NCBI RefSeq assembly: GCF_000169155.1
Contig: NZ_AAWL01000009.1
Location: 1 to 55,000, forward strand
Origin: Thermosinus carboxydivorans Nor1
GTDB taxonomy: Bacteria > Bacillota > Negativicutes > Sporomusales > Thermosinaceae
Direction: 5' to 3'
Length of the DNA: 55,000 nucleotides
Shown: positions 15,896 through 23,671 of the stretch, piece by piece
Layout: every line of letters starts with the position of its first letter
Position numbering within the stretch: position 1 is the stretch's first letter
The notes under the pieces: model-generated
Databases searched by the model: none
What the model was told of the DNA's origin: nothing
Seen by the model: only the letters and a program-made list of their open reading frames with translations
Translations under genes and position numbers: made by a program

Positions 15896-17191
15896 TTAGC
15901 CCTTTTGGCCGGCCTGGTAAGCCTTATCGAGGAGTTGGACGGTATGAACGGCGTCTTGCCGCAGGTTATTCTGGACCAGGCCGTCAATGATATGCATACG
16001 GCACAGGCCGCAGCTTGTTGCAACCAAATCAGCGTCAGTGGCGGCAATGTCGGCGACTTTGCGGTCATTGATTTTCCGGGACAATTCATAGTGCGCCAGG
16101 CTGAATGAGCCGCCGGCGCCGCAGCAGCGGGCCGGTTCTTTCATTTCGACGAATGTCAGGCCAGGAATGGCTTTGAGGACTTCCCGCGGCTGGCTGGTCA
16201 CTTTAATGCCGCGCGCCATATGGCACGGGTCATGCATAGTGACGGTAGCTTTGACTTCACCCAAATTGTCACGGCGGAATTTCACTACATCTACGAGAAA
16301 CTCGCTGATTTCGTAGGTCTTTTTCGCCAATTTTTCGGCTTTGGTTTTCATGTCCGGGTCAGCGGGGAACAATTCGGGATACTCCAGTTTCCAGGCTTCC
16401 GTACAGGTGGCGCAAGGGGTAACAATATAGTCGAGATTGTAGCCTTCGAAAGTTTCAATGTTGTGTTTGGCGAAAACCCGCGCCAAGTCCGGTTCGCCGT
16501 TCATGTATACTGGGATGCCGCAGCAATGCTGGAGTCTTGGCAATACCACTTCCACATCGTTGGCTTTCAGGACATTAATGACCGACTGGCCAATGTCGGT
16601 ATAAATATAGTTGACTACACAACCGGTGAAAAAGCCAACTCGCAGCTTGGGTTTGGCGACTTTTACGGTCTCGGGATACTGGCTGCGCAGCGGAGTGGCA
16701 GCGATAGGGGCGGTAATGCGCTTGCGGTCGAGGCCGGGCATGGGGAAGCGAGCGATAGTCGCCAGCCGTCCGGGCAGTTTTTTGAAGGCCAGGGGTCCGA
16801 AGATGCCGGCCATTCGCATACCCAAATCAAAGAGGGCGCGATTTTGGAGGAAAGTAAAAACCGCTTTTTTCACAGGGTGCTGGCCGCGGGCCTTGACAGC
16901 GGCTTCCCGGCCCCGCACAATGAGTTCGTCGGCTTTTACGCCGCAGGGACATTTCATGGCGCAGGACTTGCACGAGGTGCAGACCGTCATCAGCTTGGCG
17001 AACCGGTCGGTAAAGCCAAGCTGGCCGTTATTTACCGCTTCCAGCAGCGCCAGTTTACCGCGGGCGACGCCGGTCTCGGTTTTGAGTTCTTTATAAACCG
17101 GGCATACTTCCATGCAGTTGCCGCATTTCATGCAATTGGCCAGGGCATCGCTGATTTGAGCCAATACTTGTTTGGCGTCCGTTTCGGCCAT
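15896..17191 (-). CDS. glcF: Iron-sulfur subunit of a glycolate/D-lactate dehydrogenase (GlcF-like)
   Basis: A 431-residue protein with two N-terminal [4Fe-4S] motifs (CMKCGNCMEVCP and CTSCKSCAMKCPCG) and two C-terminal CCG domains (LQHCCGIPVY, and HDPCHMARG with ARCCGAGGSF). This is the layout of GlcF and of heterodisulfide-reductase-like subunits. It passes electrons from a flavin subunit to the quinone pool or to an electron-transfer flavoprotein. Its ATG lies three bases after the stop codon of the upstream FAD subunit, and GGGGAGGGG inside that gene's end is its ribosome binding site. The two genes form one operon. Substrate, glycolate or lactate, cannot be separated by sequence. Confidence 0.9.
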   Translation of the reverse strand: MAETDAKQVLAQISDALANCMKCGNCMEVCPVYKELKTETGVARGKLALLEAVNNGQLGFTDRFAKLMTVCTSCKSCAMKCPCGVKADELIVRGREAAVKARGQHPVKKAVFTFLQNRALFDLGMRMAGIFGPLAFKKLPGRLATIARFPMPGLDRKRITAPIAATPLRSQYPETVKVAKPKLRVGFFTGCVVNYIYTDIGQSVINVLKANDVEVVLPRLQHCCGIPVYMNGEPDLARVFAKHNIETFEGYNLDYIVTPCATCTEAWKLEYPELFPADPDMKTKAEKLAKKTYEISEFLVDVVKFRRDNLGEVKATVTMHDPCHMARGIKVTSQPREVLKAIPGLTFVEMKEPARCCGAGGSFSLAHYELSRKINDRKVADIAATDADLVATSCGLCRMHIIDGLVQNNLRQDAVHTVQLLDKAYQAGQKG

Positions 17192-17194
17192 GTT

Positions 17195-18577
17195 TTACCC
17201 CTCCCCAACAAGTTTTCCGGGATTGAGAATGCCGTTGGGATCAAGGGCCTGTTTGATAGCCCGCATAGCCGCCATTCCTACCGGACCAAACTGTTTTTCC
17301 ATATATTTAAGTTTGCCAAGGCCAATACCGTGCTCGCCGCTCAGGGTGCCGCCAAGATTTAAGGCGGTAGTGAAGATTTCATCCATGGCTTGGTATACCC
17401 GTTCCATTTCCTCCTGATTGCGAATATCGCAGACAATGGTCGGATGAAGGTTGCCGTCGCCGGCGTGACCAAAAGTGCCGATGGTTACGCCATACTTGAT
17501 GGCGATTTGGCTGACGGCGCGGATCATGTCGGGAACCTTGCTGCGCGGCACCGTAGCGTCCTCGACAAAGGTGGTCGGGCGCAGTTTGGCCAACGCCGGC
17601 AGTGCGGCGCGGCGGGCCGCCCAAATTTTGTCCCGTTCGGCAACATCTTTGGCCACGATGATTTCAGTTGCCTTGTTGGCTTTTAGTTCTTCGATGACCT
17701 TTGTCCCATCCTTTTCCACTACTTCCGGAATGCCGTCTACTTCAATGAGCAGTACGGCTTCGGCGTCGGTAGGCAGGCCTATATGGGCATAATCTTCCAC
17801 GGTGCGGATGGTGGTGTTGTCCATGATTTCGAGCGTCGCCGGGATAATCCTATTGGCGATGATGCTGGCGACGGCCTTGCCGGCGTTGTCCAGGTCGTCA
17901 AAGATGGCGAGAATGCTTTTTTTCGCTTCCGGAGCAGGGACGAGTTTCACCATGATTTTGGTTATGACCCCTAGTGTTCCTTCTGAGCCGGTCATGAGTT
18001 TGGTCAGATCGTAGCCGGCGACGTCTTTAACATTTTTACCGCCGGTATTGAGGATACGGCCATCGGCCAGCACTACCTCGAGTCCCATGACATAGTGCTT
18101 GGAAACGCCGTATTTCAGGCCGCGCAGGCCGCCGGAGTTTTCGGCCACCGTTCCGCCTAAGGTTGCGGTGGCTACCGTGCCCGGATCGGGAGGATAAATG
18201 AGACCCAGTTTTTCTACTTCCCGGTTCAAATCGGCCACCACAATCCCCGGTTCGGCTACGGCAACCAGGTTGGCGGCATCGATCTCAATAATTTTGTTCA
18301 TCCGTGTCATAAGCAGCACGATGCCGCCCTTCATGGGTACAGCGCCGGCGCTGAGATTGGTGCCCGAGCCGCGGGGGTAGACAGGGATTTTTTCGCCGTT
18401 GGCCAGGGCAAGCACTTGCGAAACTTCGGCCGTACTGCCGGGCATAACTATCGCATCGGGCAGTTGGCTGAAGCCGGGTGTGGCGTCATAGGAATAGCAT
18501 ATTAGCTCTTCCTTTTGCGTCAGAACATTTTCCGCCCCGACGATTTGTACCAACCGGTTGATTATTTCCCTCTCCAT
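17195..18577 (-). CDS. glcD: FAD-linked glycolate/D-lactate dehydrogenase subunit (GlcD-like)
   Basis: A 460-residue flavoprotein of the vanillyl-alcohol oxidase family. The FAD-binding part shows YPRGSGTNLSAGAVP and GTVAENSGGLRGLKYGVSKHYV; the C-terminal cap shows FGHAGDGNLHP with metal-type histidines and LSGEHGIGLGK. It oxidises a 2-hydroxy acid such as glycolate or D-lactate. ATG at 18577 is preceded by AAAGGAG. It is the first gene of the glcD-glcF pair and is divergent from an SSF symporter, which may import the substrate. Confidence 0.92.
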   Translation of the reverse strand: MEREIINRLVQIVGAENVLTQKEELICYSYDATPGFSQLPDAIVMPGSTAEVSQVLALANGEKIPVYPRGSGTNLSAGAVPMKGGIVLLMTRMNKIIEIDAANLVAVAEPGIVVADLNREVEKLGLIYPPDPGTVATATLGGTVAENSGGLRGLKYGVSKHYVMGLEVVLADGRILNTGGKNVKDVAGYDLTKLMTGSEGTLGVITKIMVKLVPAPEAKKSILAIFDDLDNAGKAVASIIANRIIPATLEIMDNTTIRTVEDYAHIGLPTDAEAVLLIEVDGIPEVVEKDGTKVIEELKANKATEIIVAKDVAERDKIWAARRAALPALAKLRPTTFVEDATVPRSKVPDMIRAVSQIAIKYGVTIGTFGHAGDGNLHPTIVCDIRNQEEMERVYQAMDEIFTTALNLGGTLSGEHGIGLGKLKYMEKQFGPVGMAAMRAIKQALDPNGILNPGKLVGEG

Positions 18578-18943
18578 ACATTACTCCTTTATAAAAATAA
18601 TGATATCAGGTGTAGCAATTCGCGAGCCATACTGTTTTTTCCTGCGTGCCGCGGTTTATCGGTCATCCGACTTTTGAATTTTTCGATAATGATAAATAAT
18701 GATGATAAAATTAATGCCGCTGCTAGCGCATTGACATAGCTGGCGGCATCTGATACGCTAATGATGTAGTATTGTAGAAAGGGCCCCCAAGACCGGCAGA
18801 ATGGTAGGATGGTAGGAGAAAGAGCAGCTTCTTGCACTCCTAGCCGGAGTGTTTTTTCTTTTTCTCGCTACCGGGAAGAGGGGTGATATGGCGCTTGGCG
18901 GGGGACCTGGCCTGCAGTACGCCAGTTTAGGTAGAAAGGTAGG
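18578..18943. promoter_or_regulatory. Divergent control region of glcDF and the SSF symporter
   Basis: No gene is convincing in these 366 bp. An AT-rich block at 18684-18710 (GATAATGATAAATAATGATG) resembles a degenerate Fur-type array but may be simple promoter sequence. GGTAGGATGGTAGG at 18803-18816 returns almost unchanged as GGTAGGATGGTTAG at 18938-18951, and four TAG triplets (18928, 18932, 18940, 18949) cover the symporter start. Because a HutP-family RNA-binding protein is encoded just downstream, these could be its RNA target. Confidence 0.4.
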
Positions 18944-20395
18944 ATGGTTAGTATGTCTATCCAGTTGTCTATTGTCATCGGCTATATTGTTCTATTATTT
19001 GCCATTAGCGTTTATGCCAAAAAGAAGGCTTCCTCCGGCAGCACTGATTTTCTGTTTGCCAGCCGAAAATTGAACACGGCCTTAGTGGCGGTAAATATTG
19101 CCGGCCTGGCTGTAGGCGCGGCTTCGACCATTGGCGTGGCGGAAAATGCTTTTCAGGTTGGTATTGCCGCCGGGTGGTACAATGCCGCTTGGGCAGCCGG
19201 TGCGGCGGTTATGGGGCTGGTAGCTGCCAGCAAATACCGCGACCTGAATTGTACTACGGTACCTGAATTATTCGAACGGTATTATGATGAAAAAGGTAGA
19301 ATTATCAGTGTCATTGGCCTGATTACCATTCAAGTTGTAATTACATCGCTGCAGTATTTGGCGGGGGGCGCCATTCTTTCCTCGCTGCTTCCCGAAGTAT
19401 TTACCTTTAAGAGCGGGATGATAACCAGTGCCGTGGTGTTTATCGGCATCACCTTAATTGGGGGTCTTTGGTCGTCTGGTCTGTCTAATATCGTTAGTGT
19501 TGCTTTGATTTATTTGGGCGTGCTGGTAGGCACTGCCATGACGATTACGCAACAAGGCGGGCTGGCCGCCATTGCTGCCAAACTGCCGGCAGGGACGGAT
19601 TGGTTCGGCCCGGTTGGCGGTCTTGGGCTGGCAACCATTGCCGGCTGGTTTGTCGTTATGATTACGCAAACGATTACGGCGCAGGGGCCGGTGCAGATTG
19701 CTTGTGGCGCGGAATCGGCGGTGGCAGCCCGGCGAGGGTTTTTATGGGGGGCTTTACTGATTTTCCCGATTGGATTTTTGTGCGCCTTGATGGGCCTGGC
19801 GGCAAAAGTTGCCTATCCTTCCGTGCAGGCGACCATGGCTTTGCCCAAGATTATCATGAGCCTTGGTCCTGTTATCGCCGGTACGACATTAGCCGCATTA
19901 TGGGCCGCCGACGTGTCGACGGCATGTACGCTTTTGCTTGGCGCCGGCACTTTATTTGCGCAGGATATATATAAGCGCTTTATCAACCCTTCCGTCGATG
20001 ACAGGACATACCTTTTAATTAACCGCCTTACAATTTTGGGGCTTGGGGTCGTTACGCTGTGGATGGCTTTTAACGCCGTCGGCATCCTTAAGACGCTGTT
20101 AATTGGGCTAAGTCTAACGACGGCTTTTACCCTGGTATTTTTATGCACGATTTTTATGCCGTGGTTATGCCGGCGCAATTCGGCCTTTTATACTACGCTG
20201 GCGGGAATGGCCGCTCTGCTGGCGTGGCAATTTATACCCGCGATCCGGATTTTTGCCCATCCCATTTATTTGGAGTGGCTGGTCTGCGTTATTACCTTCC
20301 TAACTGTGGCGGTTATCGATAAGCAAAAAATCGCCCATGGTGGCGAAGAACCAGCCGTGGGTGCCGAGATAAGGGTGAATGACATTCATGGATAA
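18944..20395 (+). CDS. Sodium:solute symporter (SSF) family transporter
   Basis: A 483-residue membrane protein with about 13 hydrophobic segments and SSF features, including AGLAVGAASTIGVAENAFQVG in the first unwound helix region and MITQTITAQGPVQIACGAES in the middle. The family imports organic acids, amino acids or sugars with sodium. Two ATG codons, 18944 and 18953, are possible starts; the overlapping AGGTAGG does not decide. It is divergent from glcDF, so glycolate, lactate or another hydroxy acid is a reasonable substrate guess. Its stop codon overlaps the start region of the HutP-family gene, which implies coupled expression. Confidence 0.85.
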   Translation: MVSMSIQLSIVIGYIVLLFAISVYAKKKASSGSTDFLFASRKLNTALVAVNIAGLAVGAASTIGVAENAFQVGIAAGWYNAAWAAGAAVMGLVAASKYRDLNCTTVPELFERYYDEKGRIISVIGLITIQVVITSLQYLAGGAILSSLLPEVFTFKSGMITSAVVFIGITLIGGLWSSGLSNIVSVALIYLGVLVGTAMTITQQGGLAAIAAKLPAGTDWFGPVGGLGLATIAGWFVVMITQTITAQGPVQIACGAESAVAARRGFLWGALLIFPIGFLCALMGLAAKVAYPSVQATMALPKIIMSLGPVIAGTTLAALWAADVSTACTLLLGAGTLFAQDIYKRFINPSVDDRTYLLINRLTILGLGVVTLWMAFNAVGILKTLLIGLSLTTAFTLVFLCTIFMPWLCRRNSAFYTTLAGMAALLAWQFIPAIRIFAHPIYLEWLVCVITFLTVAVIDKQKIAHGGEEPAVGAEIRVNDIHG

Positions 20396-20813
20396 TGGTC
20401 TTACCAGCATTGACGTTGGCCGCGCCGCCCTGCGCATGGCCCTCAGCGAGACGCGTCAGGACGAGCAGGAAGTGAGACTAGCTCTGTCGCGCCGCGGTAT
20501 TCAAGCCGTCGCGGTTGATTTTGGCGGCGAATTTATTTCGTCGGTGAAAAAAATTATTGAGCGGGCGGTGGTGGCTGCTCAACGCCAGGGCGTTGTTGCT
20601 GCTAACCATGTCGGCGAAGGAGCCGTCGCAGGGGCGGCCCGGGCGGCGCTTGAGCAAATTAGCGGCAAGGCCATCGGGCTCAATGTAGGGGGGAAAATCG
20701 GCATTGCCCGTCATGGCGAACATCTTTGCGTGGCCATTTACGCAGGGGTCGGCGTACTTAATCTGAATGAAGTCGCCGTCGGCCTTGCGCACCGGTCACT
20801 GCCGCTGGAATAA
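20388..20813 (+). CDS. HutP-family RNA-binding antiterminator-like protein
   Basis: A 141-residue protein resembling HutP, the hexameric RNA-binding regulator of histidine utilisation in Bacillus. Recognisable are a helix-rich N-terminus, VAVDFGGEFISSVKKIIERAVVAA, GEGAVAGAARAAL and the C-terminal AIGLNVGGKIG...VAIYAGVGVLNLNEVAVGLAHR. In my alignment the two metal-binding histidines of Bacillus HutP (positions 73 and 77) correspond to glycines in GEGAVAG, so ligand binding may differ. Start ATG 20388 fits AAGGGTGA; 20379 is also in frame. It overlaps the SSF symporter by 8 bp. No histidine-degradation gene is present in the window, so the target is more likely the symporter or glcDF (inference). 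Confidence 0.78.
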   Translation: MDNGLTSIDVGRAALRMALSETRQDEQEVRLALSRRGIQAVAVDFGGEFISSVKKIIERAVVAAQRQGVVAANHVGEGAVAGAARAALEQISGKAIGLNVGGKIGIARHGEHLCVAIYAGVGVLNLNEVAVGLAHRSLPLE

Positions 20814-20923
20814 GGCCTCAATGGTGACAGACGTAAGAATGTTAATTGCAAATAATGTAGTAATGCCGGATCAAGATATATTTCCAGGGAAATTATGGCA
20901 ATGATAAAATGATAATAGGAAGA

Positions 20924-20954
20924 AAAAAGCGGCTGGTGACGCCAACCGCTTTTT
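20924..20954. terminator. Bidirectional terminator between hutP-like gene and lgt
   Basis: AAAAAGCGG and CCGCTTTTT form the outer stem, extended by TGG/CCA with one mismatch. The A and T runs on both flanks allow use on either strand for the convergent genes. Confidence 0.8.
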
Positions 20955-20982
20955 CTCATCTGAATTTCTTAACTGAATAATA

Positions 20983-21786
20983 TTACTTTTGTTTTCCGTG
21001 CTTTTTGGGTTCATTGATGCGTTCGCCGTATAGACCGCACCAGATGAATAAGGCGATGCCGATGATGATAACGGTTAGGCTAGTCAACTGGGCCGATTTC
21101 AGGCCAAAGAGCAGCGTGCCATAGTCACCGCGGAGAAATTCGAGGAAAAAGCGGGCAGTGGAGTAGAGAACGGCATATAGGATAAACACCTGGCCTTTGG
21201 CATGATTGGTGGTACGGAAAAGGAGCAGAAGGACAAAAATAATGACGTCAATTTGTCCCTCCCATACTTCGGCCGGCCATAACGGCTGGTCGCCATAAAC
21301 CTGATAAGCCAAGGTCGTCGGGGGATAGATAATACCAAAGTTACCGCCGGTAGGGCGGCCAAAGGCGTCGCCGTTGAGCAGGTTAGCCATCCGGCCGATG
21401 GCTTGTCCCATGATAACCGCCGGCGCGGCTACGATGTCGGCAAAAGCCCAGGTGTCGATATTATGCCGTTTGGTGTAAATATAACCGACGATGGCGCCCA
21501 GGATAACACCGCCCTGAATGGCCATCCCGCCTTGCCAAACAAAGGGGATTTCCCAAAGATGGTATTTATAATAGTCCCAATCAAAGAAGAAGACATCCCA
21601 CAGCCGAGCACCCACAAGACCGGCTAAACCGCAGTAAATCCCCATATCAAGGATGTGATGGTGCCAGCGGCCGTCCTGTTTAGCTAAAAAATAAGCCGTC
21701 GCGGTGGCGAGCAGAATACTGAGACTGAGGATAAGACCGTAAGCGCGGATTGGGAAATCGCCGATGAAAAAGAGGTATTGATGCAT
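20983..21786 (-). CDS. lgt: Prolipoprotein diacylglyceryl transferase
   Basis: A 267-residue inner-membrane enzyme with about seven hydrophobic segments. The Lgt signature IGRMANLLNGDAFGRPT is present (residues about 140-156), together with the N-terminal RAYGLILSLSI and the C-terminal RFFLEFLRGD with its arginines. It transfers diacylglycerol from phosphatidylglycerol to the lipobox cysteine of prolipoproteins. The frame is open to 21840, but GCAGGAGG points to the ATG at 21786, which gives the usual MHQYLFFIGDFPIRAYG start. It is divergent from tlpA, with tandem repeats and a palindrome between them. Confidence 0.95.
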   Translation of the reverse strand: MHQYLFFIGDFPIRAYGLILSLSILLATATAYFLAKQDGRWHHHILDMGIYCGLAGLVGARLWDVFFFDWDYYKYHLWEIPFVWQGGMAIQGGVILGAIVGYIYTKRHNIDTWAFADIVAAPAVIMGQAIGRMANLLNGDAFGRPTGGNFGIIYPPTTLAYQVYGDQPLWPAEVWEGQIDVIIFVLLLLFRTTNHAKGQVFILYAVLYSTARFFLEFLRGDYGTLLFGLKSAQLTSLTVIIIGIALFIWCGLYGERINEPKKHGKQK

Positions 21787-21845
21787 TTGGGAACCTCCTG
21801 CCGTGCTAAATATTTTATAGCAAGATATTTTAATCAACAAATTGT

Positions 21846-21902
21846 CAAAAGGAATTAATTGCCAAAAGGAATTAATTGACCGTACCGGGAATAGTATTCC
21901 CG
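21846..21902. repeat. Tandem direct repeat plus 17-nt palindrome upstream of tlpA
   Basis: CAAAAGGAATTAATTG occurs twice, at 21846-21861 and 21863-21878, one base apart. Eight bases later CGGGAATAGTATTCCCG (21886-21902) is a perfect palindrome. The block lies in the 143-bp divergent gap between lgt and tlpA. TTGACC at 21876-21881 could be a -35 element of the tlpA promoter, which would place the palindrome over the promoter. Regulator unknown. Confidence 0.6.
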
Positions 21903-21929
21903 TAGATGATGCAGTTTTGGAGGTAATAT

Positions 21930-22451
21930 ATGCACAAGCGCTTTCTGATTATTGCCCTGGCCGTTATTCTGGCGGCGGTCGGACTGTGGCATCTGGCGGC
22001 AGTAAACAATTCAAAACAAGACGCTGTTGCCGAAACAGGGGTTACGGTAGGGACAAAGCTAACGCCGTTTACCCTTCCTGATCTGGAAGGCAAAAGTATT
22101 GCCCTCGGTAAACCCGGTAAGGTGACCGTAATTAATTTTTGGGCAACCTGGTGTCCGCCATGTCGGGCCGAAATGCCCGAACTGGACCGGTTTTATCAAA
22201 AATACCGGCAAACAGTGGATTTTTATGCGGTAAATGTGCAAGAGCCGCCTGGGCAAGTGGCGGAGTTTCTCGCCAAGAACCAATACAGTTTACCGGTAAT
22301 CACCGATAAAGACGGCGCGGTAGCGAGAATGTATCGCATAAACGCCATCCCCACGACAATTGTCGTCGATGCCCATGGCGTTATCCGCTACCGTAAGTCG
22401 GGCGGTGTTACAATGGCCGAACTGGAAGGGGTCATGAAAGGATTATTATAA
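21930..22451 (+). CDS. TlpA/ResA-like membrane-anchored thioredoxin
   Basis: A 173-residue protein with an N-terminal signal anchor (FLIIALAVILAAVGLWHLAAV) and a thioredoxin fold exposed outside the inner membrane. The active site is WATWCPPCRAEMPEL near residue 75 and the cis-proline lies in NAIPTTIVVD. Proteins of this kind reduce disulfides in exported proteins, for example apocytochrome c. GGAGG precedes the ATG. The ccdA gene follows after 14 bp and most likely supplies its reducing power, so the two form a thiol-redox operon. Confidence 0.92.
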   Translation: MHKRFLIIALAVILAAVGLWHLAAVNNSKQDAVAETGVTVGTKLTPFTLPDLEGKSIALGKPGKVTVINFWATWCPPCRAEMPELDRFYQKYRQTVDFYAVNVQEPPGQVAEFLAKNQYSLPVITDKDGAVARMYRINAIPTTIVVDAHGVIRYRKSGGVTMAELEGVMKGLL

Positions 22452-22465
22452 GGGGGGGGAAGGGT

Positions 22466-23167
22466 TTGGCCGAAAATAGCCTTACTTTGCTTACGGCGTT
22501 TGCCGCAGGCGTCGTATCTTTTTTGTCACCCTGTGTGCTGCCCCTTTTGCCCACATATACGGCAGTCCTGGCCGGCACGGGCACACAGACCGGTCGCATT
22601 AGCCAATGGCGATTTTTAATGAACGCGGCGTGCTTTTTCAGCGGGTTTATTATTATTTTTGTCGCCATGGGGGCAACGGCATCCTATTTTGGGCAAGTGT
22701 TTTTCAAGTACCAGGATATAATCCGCAAGGTGGGCGCCGTGTTTATGATCCTGATGGGAATTCATTTGGCTGGATTTATCCGTCTGCCGGCCTTGTACCG
22801 CGAGTACCGACCGCTGCTTAGTGGCGCTTTTGAGGGGCCGTTGGGCGCGTTTATTTTAGGAATCGCCTTTACAGCCGGCTGGACACCCTGCACCGGCCCT
22901 ATTCTCGCCTCTATTTTAATTTATGCAGGCGCTTCCGCCACGGTAGCTCAGGGCGCCTTCCTCCTTTTTATATACGCCATCGGTTTTTGCCTGCCGTTCA
23001 TCGTCCTCGCGCTGCTATTCAACCGCTATTTACATAAAGTGCGTCGTTTGTACCAGTGGCTTCCGGCCATTCAGCGCGCAGCAGGCGTAATCCTTATTAT
23101 TGTCGGCTGTTTTATCTATTTTGATTGGCTGCAAAAGGGCCTTGGTTTTATCTGGAATTTGCTTTAA
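22466..23167 (+). CDS. ccdA: CcdA/DsbD-type membrane thiol-reductant transporter
   Basis: A 233-residue membrane protein with six hydrophobic segments and the two conserved cysteines of CcdA in SFLSPCVLPLLPTY and AGWTPCTGPILASIL. It carries reducing equivalents from cytoplasmic thioredoxin across the membrane to the TlpA-like partner encoded just upstream. Start is TTG at 22466 after a G-rich AAGGGGGGGGAAGG. It ends at a hairpin shared with the convergent CsoR-family gene. Confidence 0.93.
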   Translation: MAENSLTLLTAFAAGVVSFLSPCVLPLLPTYTAVLAGTGTQTGRISQWRFLMNAACFFSGFIIIFVAMGATASYFGQVFFKYQDIIRKVGAVFMILMGIHLAGFIRLPALYREYRPLLSGAFEGPLGAFILGIAFTAGWTPCTGPILASILIYAGASATVAQGAFLLFIYAIGFCLPFIVLALLFNRYLHKVRRLYQWLPAIQRAAGVILIIVGCFIYFDWLQKGLGFIWNLL

Positions 23168-23175
23168 CCCAAATA

Positions 23176-23210
23176 GAAACCACCCCCGGACGGGTGGTTT
23201 CTACTACTTT
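23176..23210. terminator. Terminator between ccdA and the CsoR-family gene
   Basis: GAAACCACCC and GGGTGGTTTC form a perfect 10-bp stem with a six-base loop, followed by TACTACTTT. It lies between convergent genes and overlaps the end of the repressor gene. Confidence 0.75.
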
Positions 23211-23476
23211 AAGAAGGTAATTATTTGTTTGACAATTTGGTCAATTTTCTGCCGGTCTTCCGGAGTGGCGTCAGGGTTGTTGAGCAAACACTCGACAGCA
23301 TTGTTTTCGAGGATAAAGATGCCGATTTTTTCGATGGAAGAACGGATTGCAGAAAGCTGAATCAAAATATTGCTGCACGACTGCTCTTCCTCGACCATGC
23401 GTTCAATACCGGCGATATGGCCTTTGACGTTGCGCAGCCGGTTTAAGACCTCAGTGCGGATGGATGCATTCACCAT
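23204..23476 (-). CDS. CsoR/RcnR-family repressor with CstR-like cysteine pattern
   Basis: A 90-residue all-helical DNA-binding repressor (DUF156 family). The usual helix pattern is clear: LNRLRNVKGHIAGIERMVEE, then SCSNILIQLSAIRSSIEKI, then ENNAVECLL. Copper sensors (CsoR) carry Cys-His-Cys; here the residues are Cys34, Asn59 and Cys63. The missing histidine and the ENxxxEC context match CstR, which senses persulfides through a Cys-Cys bridge. The promoter upstream contains the C6-A-G4 operator, so it probably represses itself, and sites of the same core lie at 32-50 and 13443-13462. It is convergent with tlpA-ccdA and divergent from an OsmC-like gene. Confidence 0.88.
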   Translation of the reverse strand: MVNASIRTEVLNRLRNVKGHIAGIERMVEEEQSCSNILIQLSAIRSSIEKIGIFILENNAVECLLNNPDATPEDRQKIDQIVKQIITFLK

Positions 23477-23497
23477 AGGCGGACACCTCTTCCTTGT

Positions 23498-23550
23498 CCC
23501 CCTGGGGGGTGGGTTAGTTACATTATAAAAGATTTGGTTTAAATATGCAA
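23498..23550 (-). promoter_or_regulatory. Promoter and operator C of the CstR-like repressor
   Basis: On the minus strand: TTGCAT (23550-23545), 17 bp, TATAAT (23527-23522), then CCCACCCCCCAGGGGG (23513-23498), about where transcription should start. Spacing and hexamers are near consensus. The operator shares 14 of 14 core positions (CCRCCCCCCAGGGG) with operators A and B. The OsmC-like gene starts 122 bp away in the other direction. Confidence 0.8.
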
Positions 23551-23671
23551 ACAGTTACCCGGCACAACTACCGGGGCGAGAGAAATTTCTGCGGGAGGGC
23601 CTGGAAAGGAAAAATCATATACAAGGGAGAAAATGTTAAAAATAAAACTTAGCCGCCAAGGAGGGAACCAT

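Noticed and set aside
16220-17362. Plus-strand open frame of 380 codons
   Set aside because: It is antisense to the intact glcF-like gene, has no ribosome binding site or family match, and is a by-product of the high-GC codon pattern.
22450-22464. G-rich run between tlpA and ccdA as an operator
   Set aside because: It has no matching C tract, so no palindrome; it serves as the ribosome binding region of ccdA.
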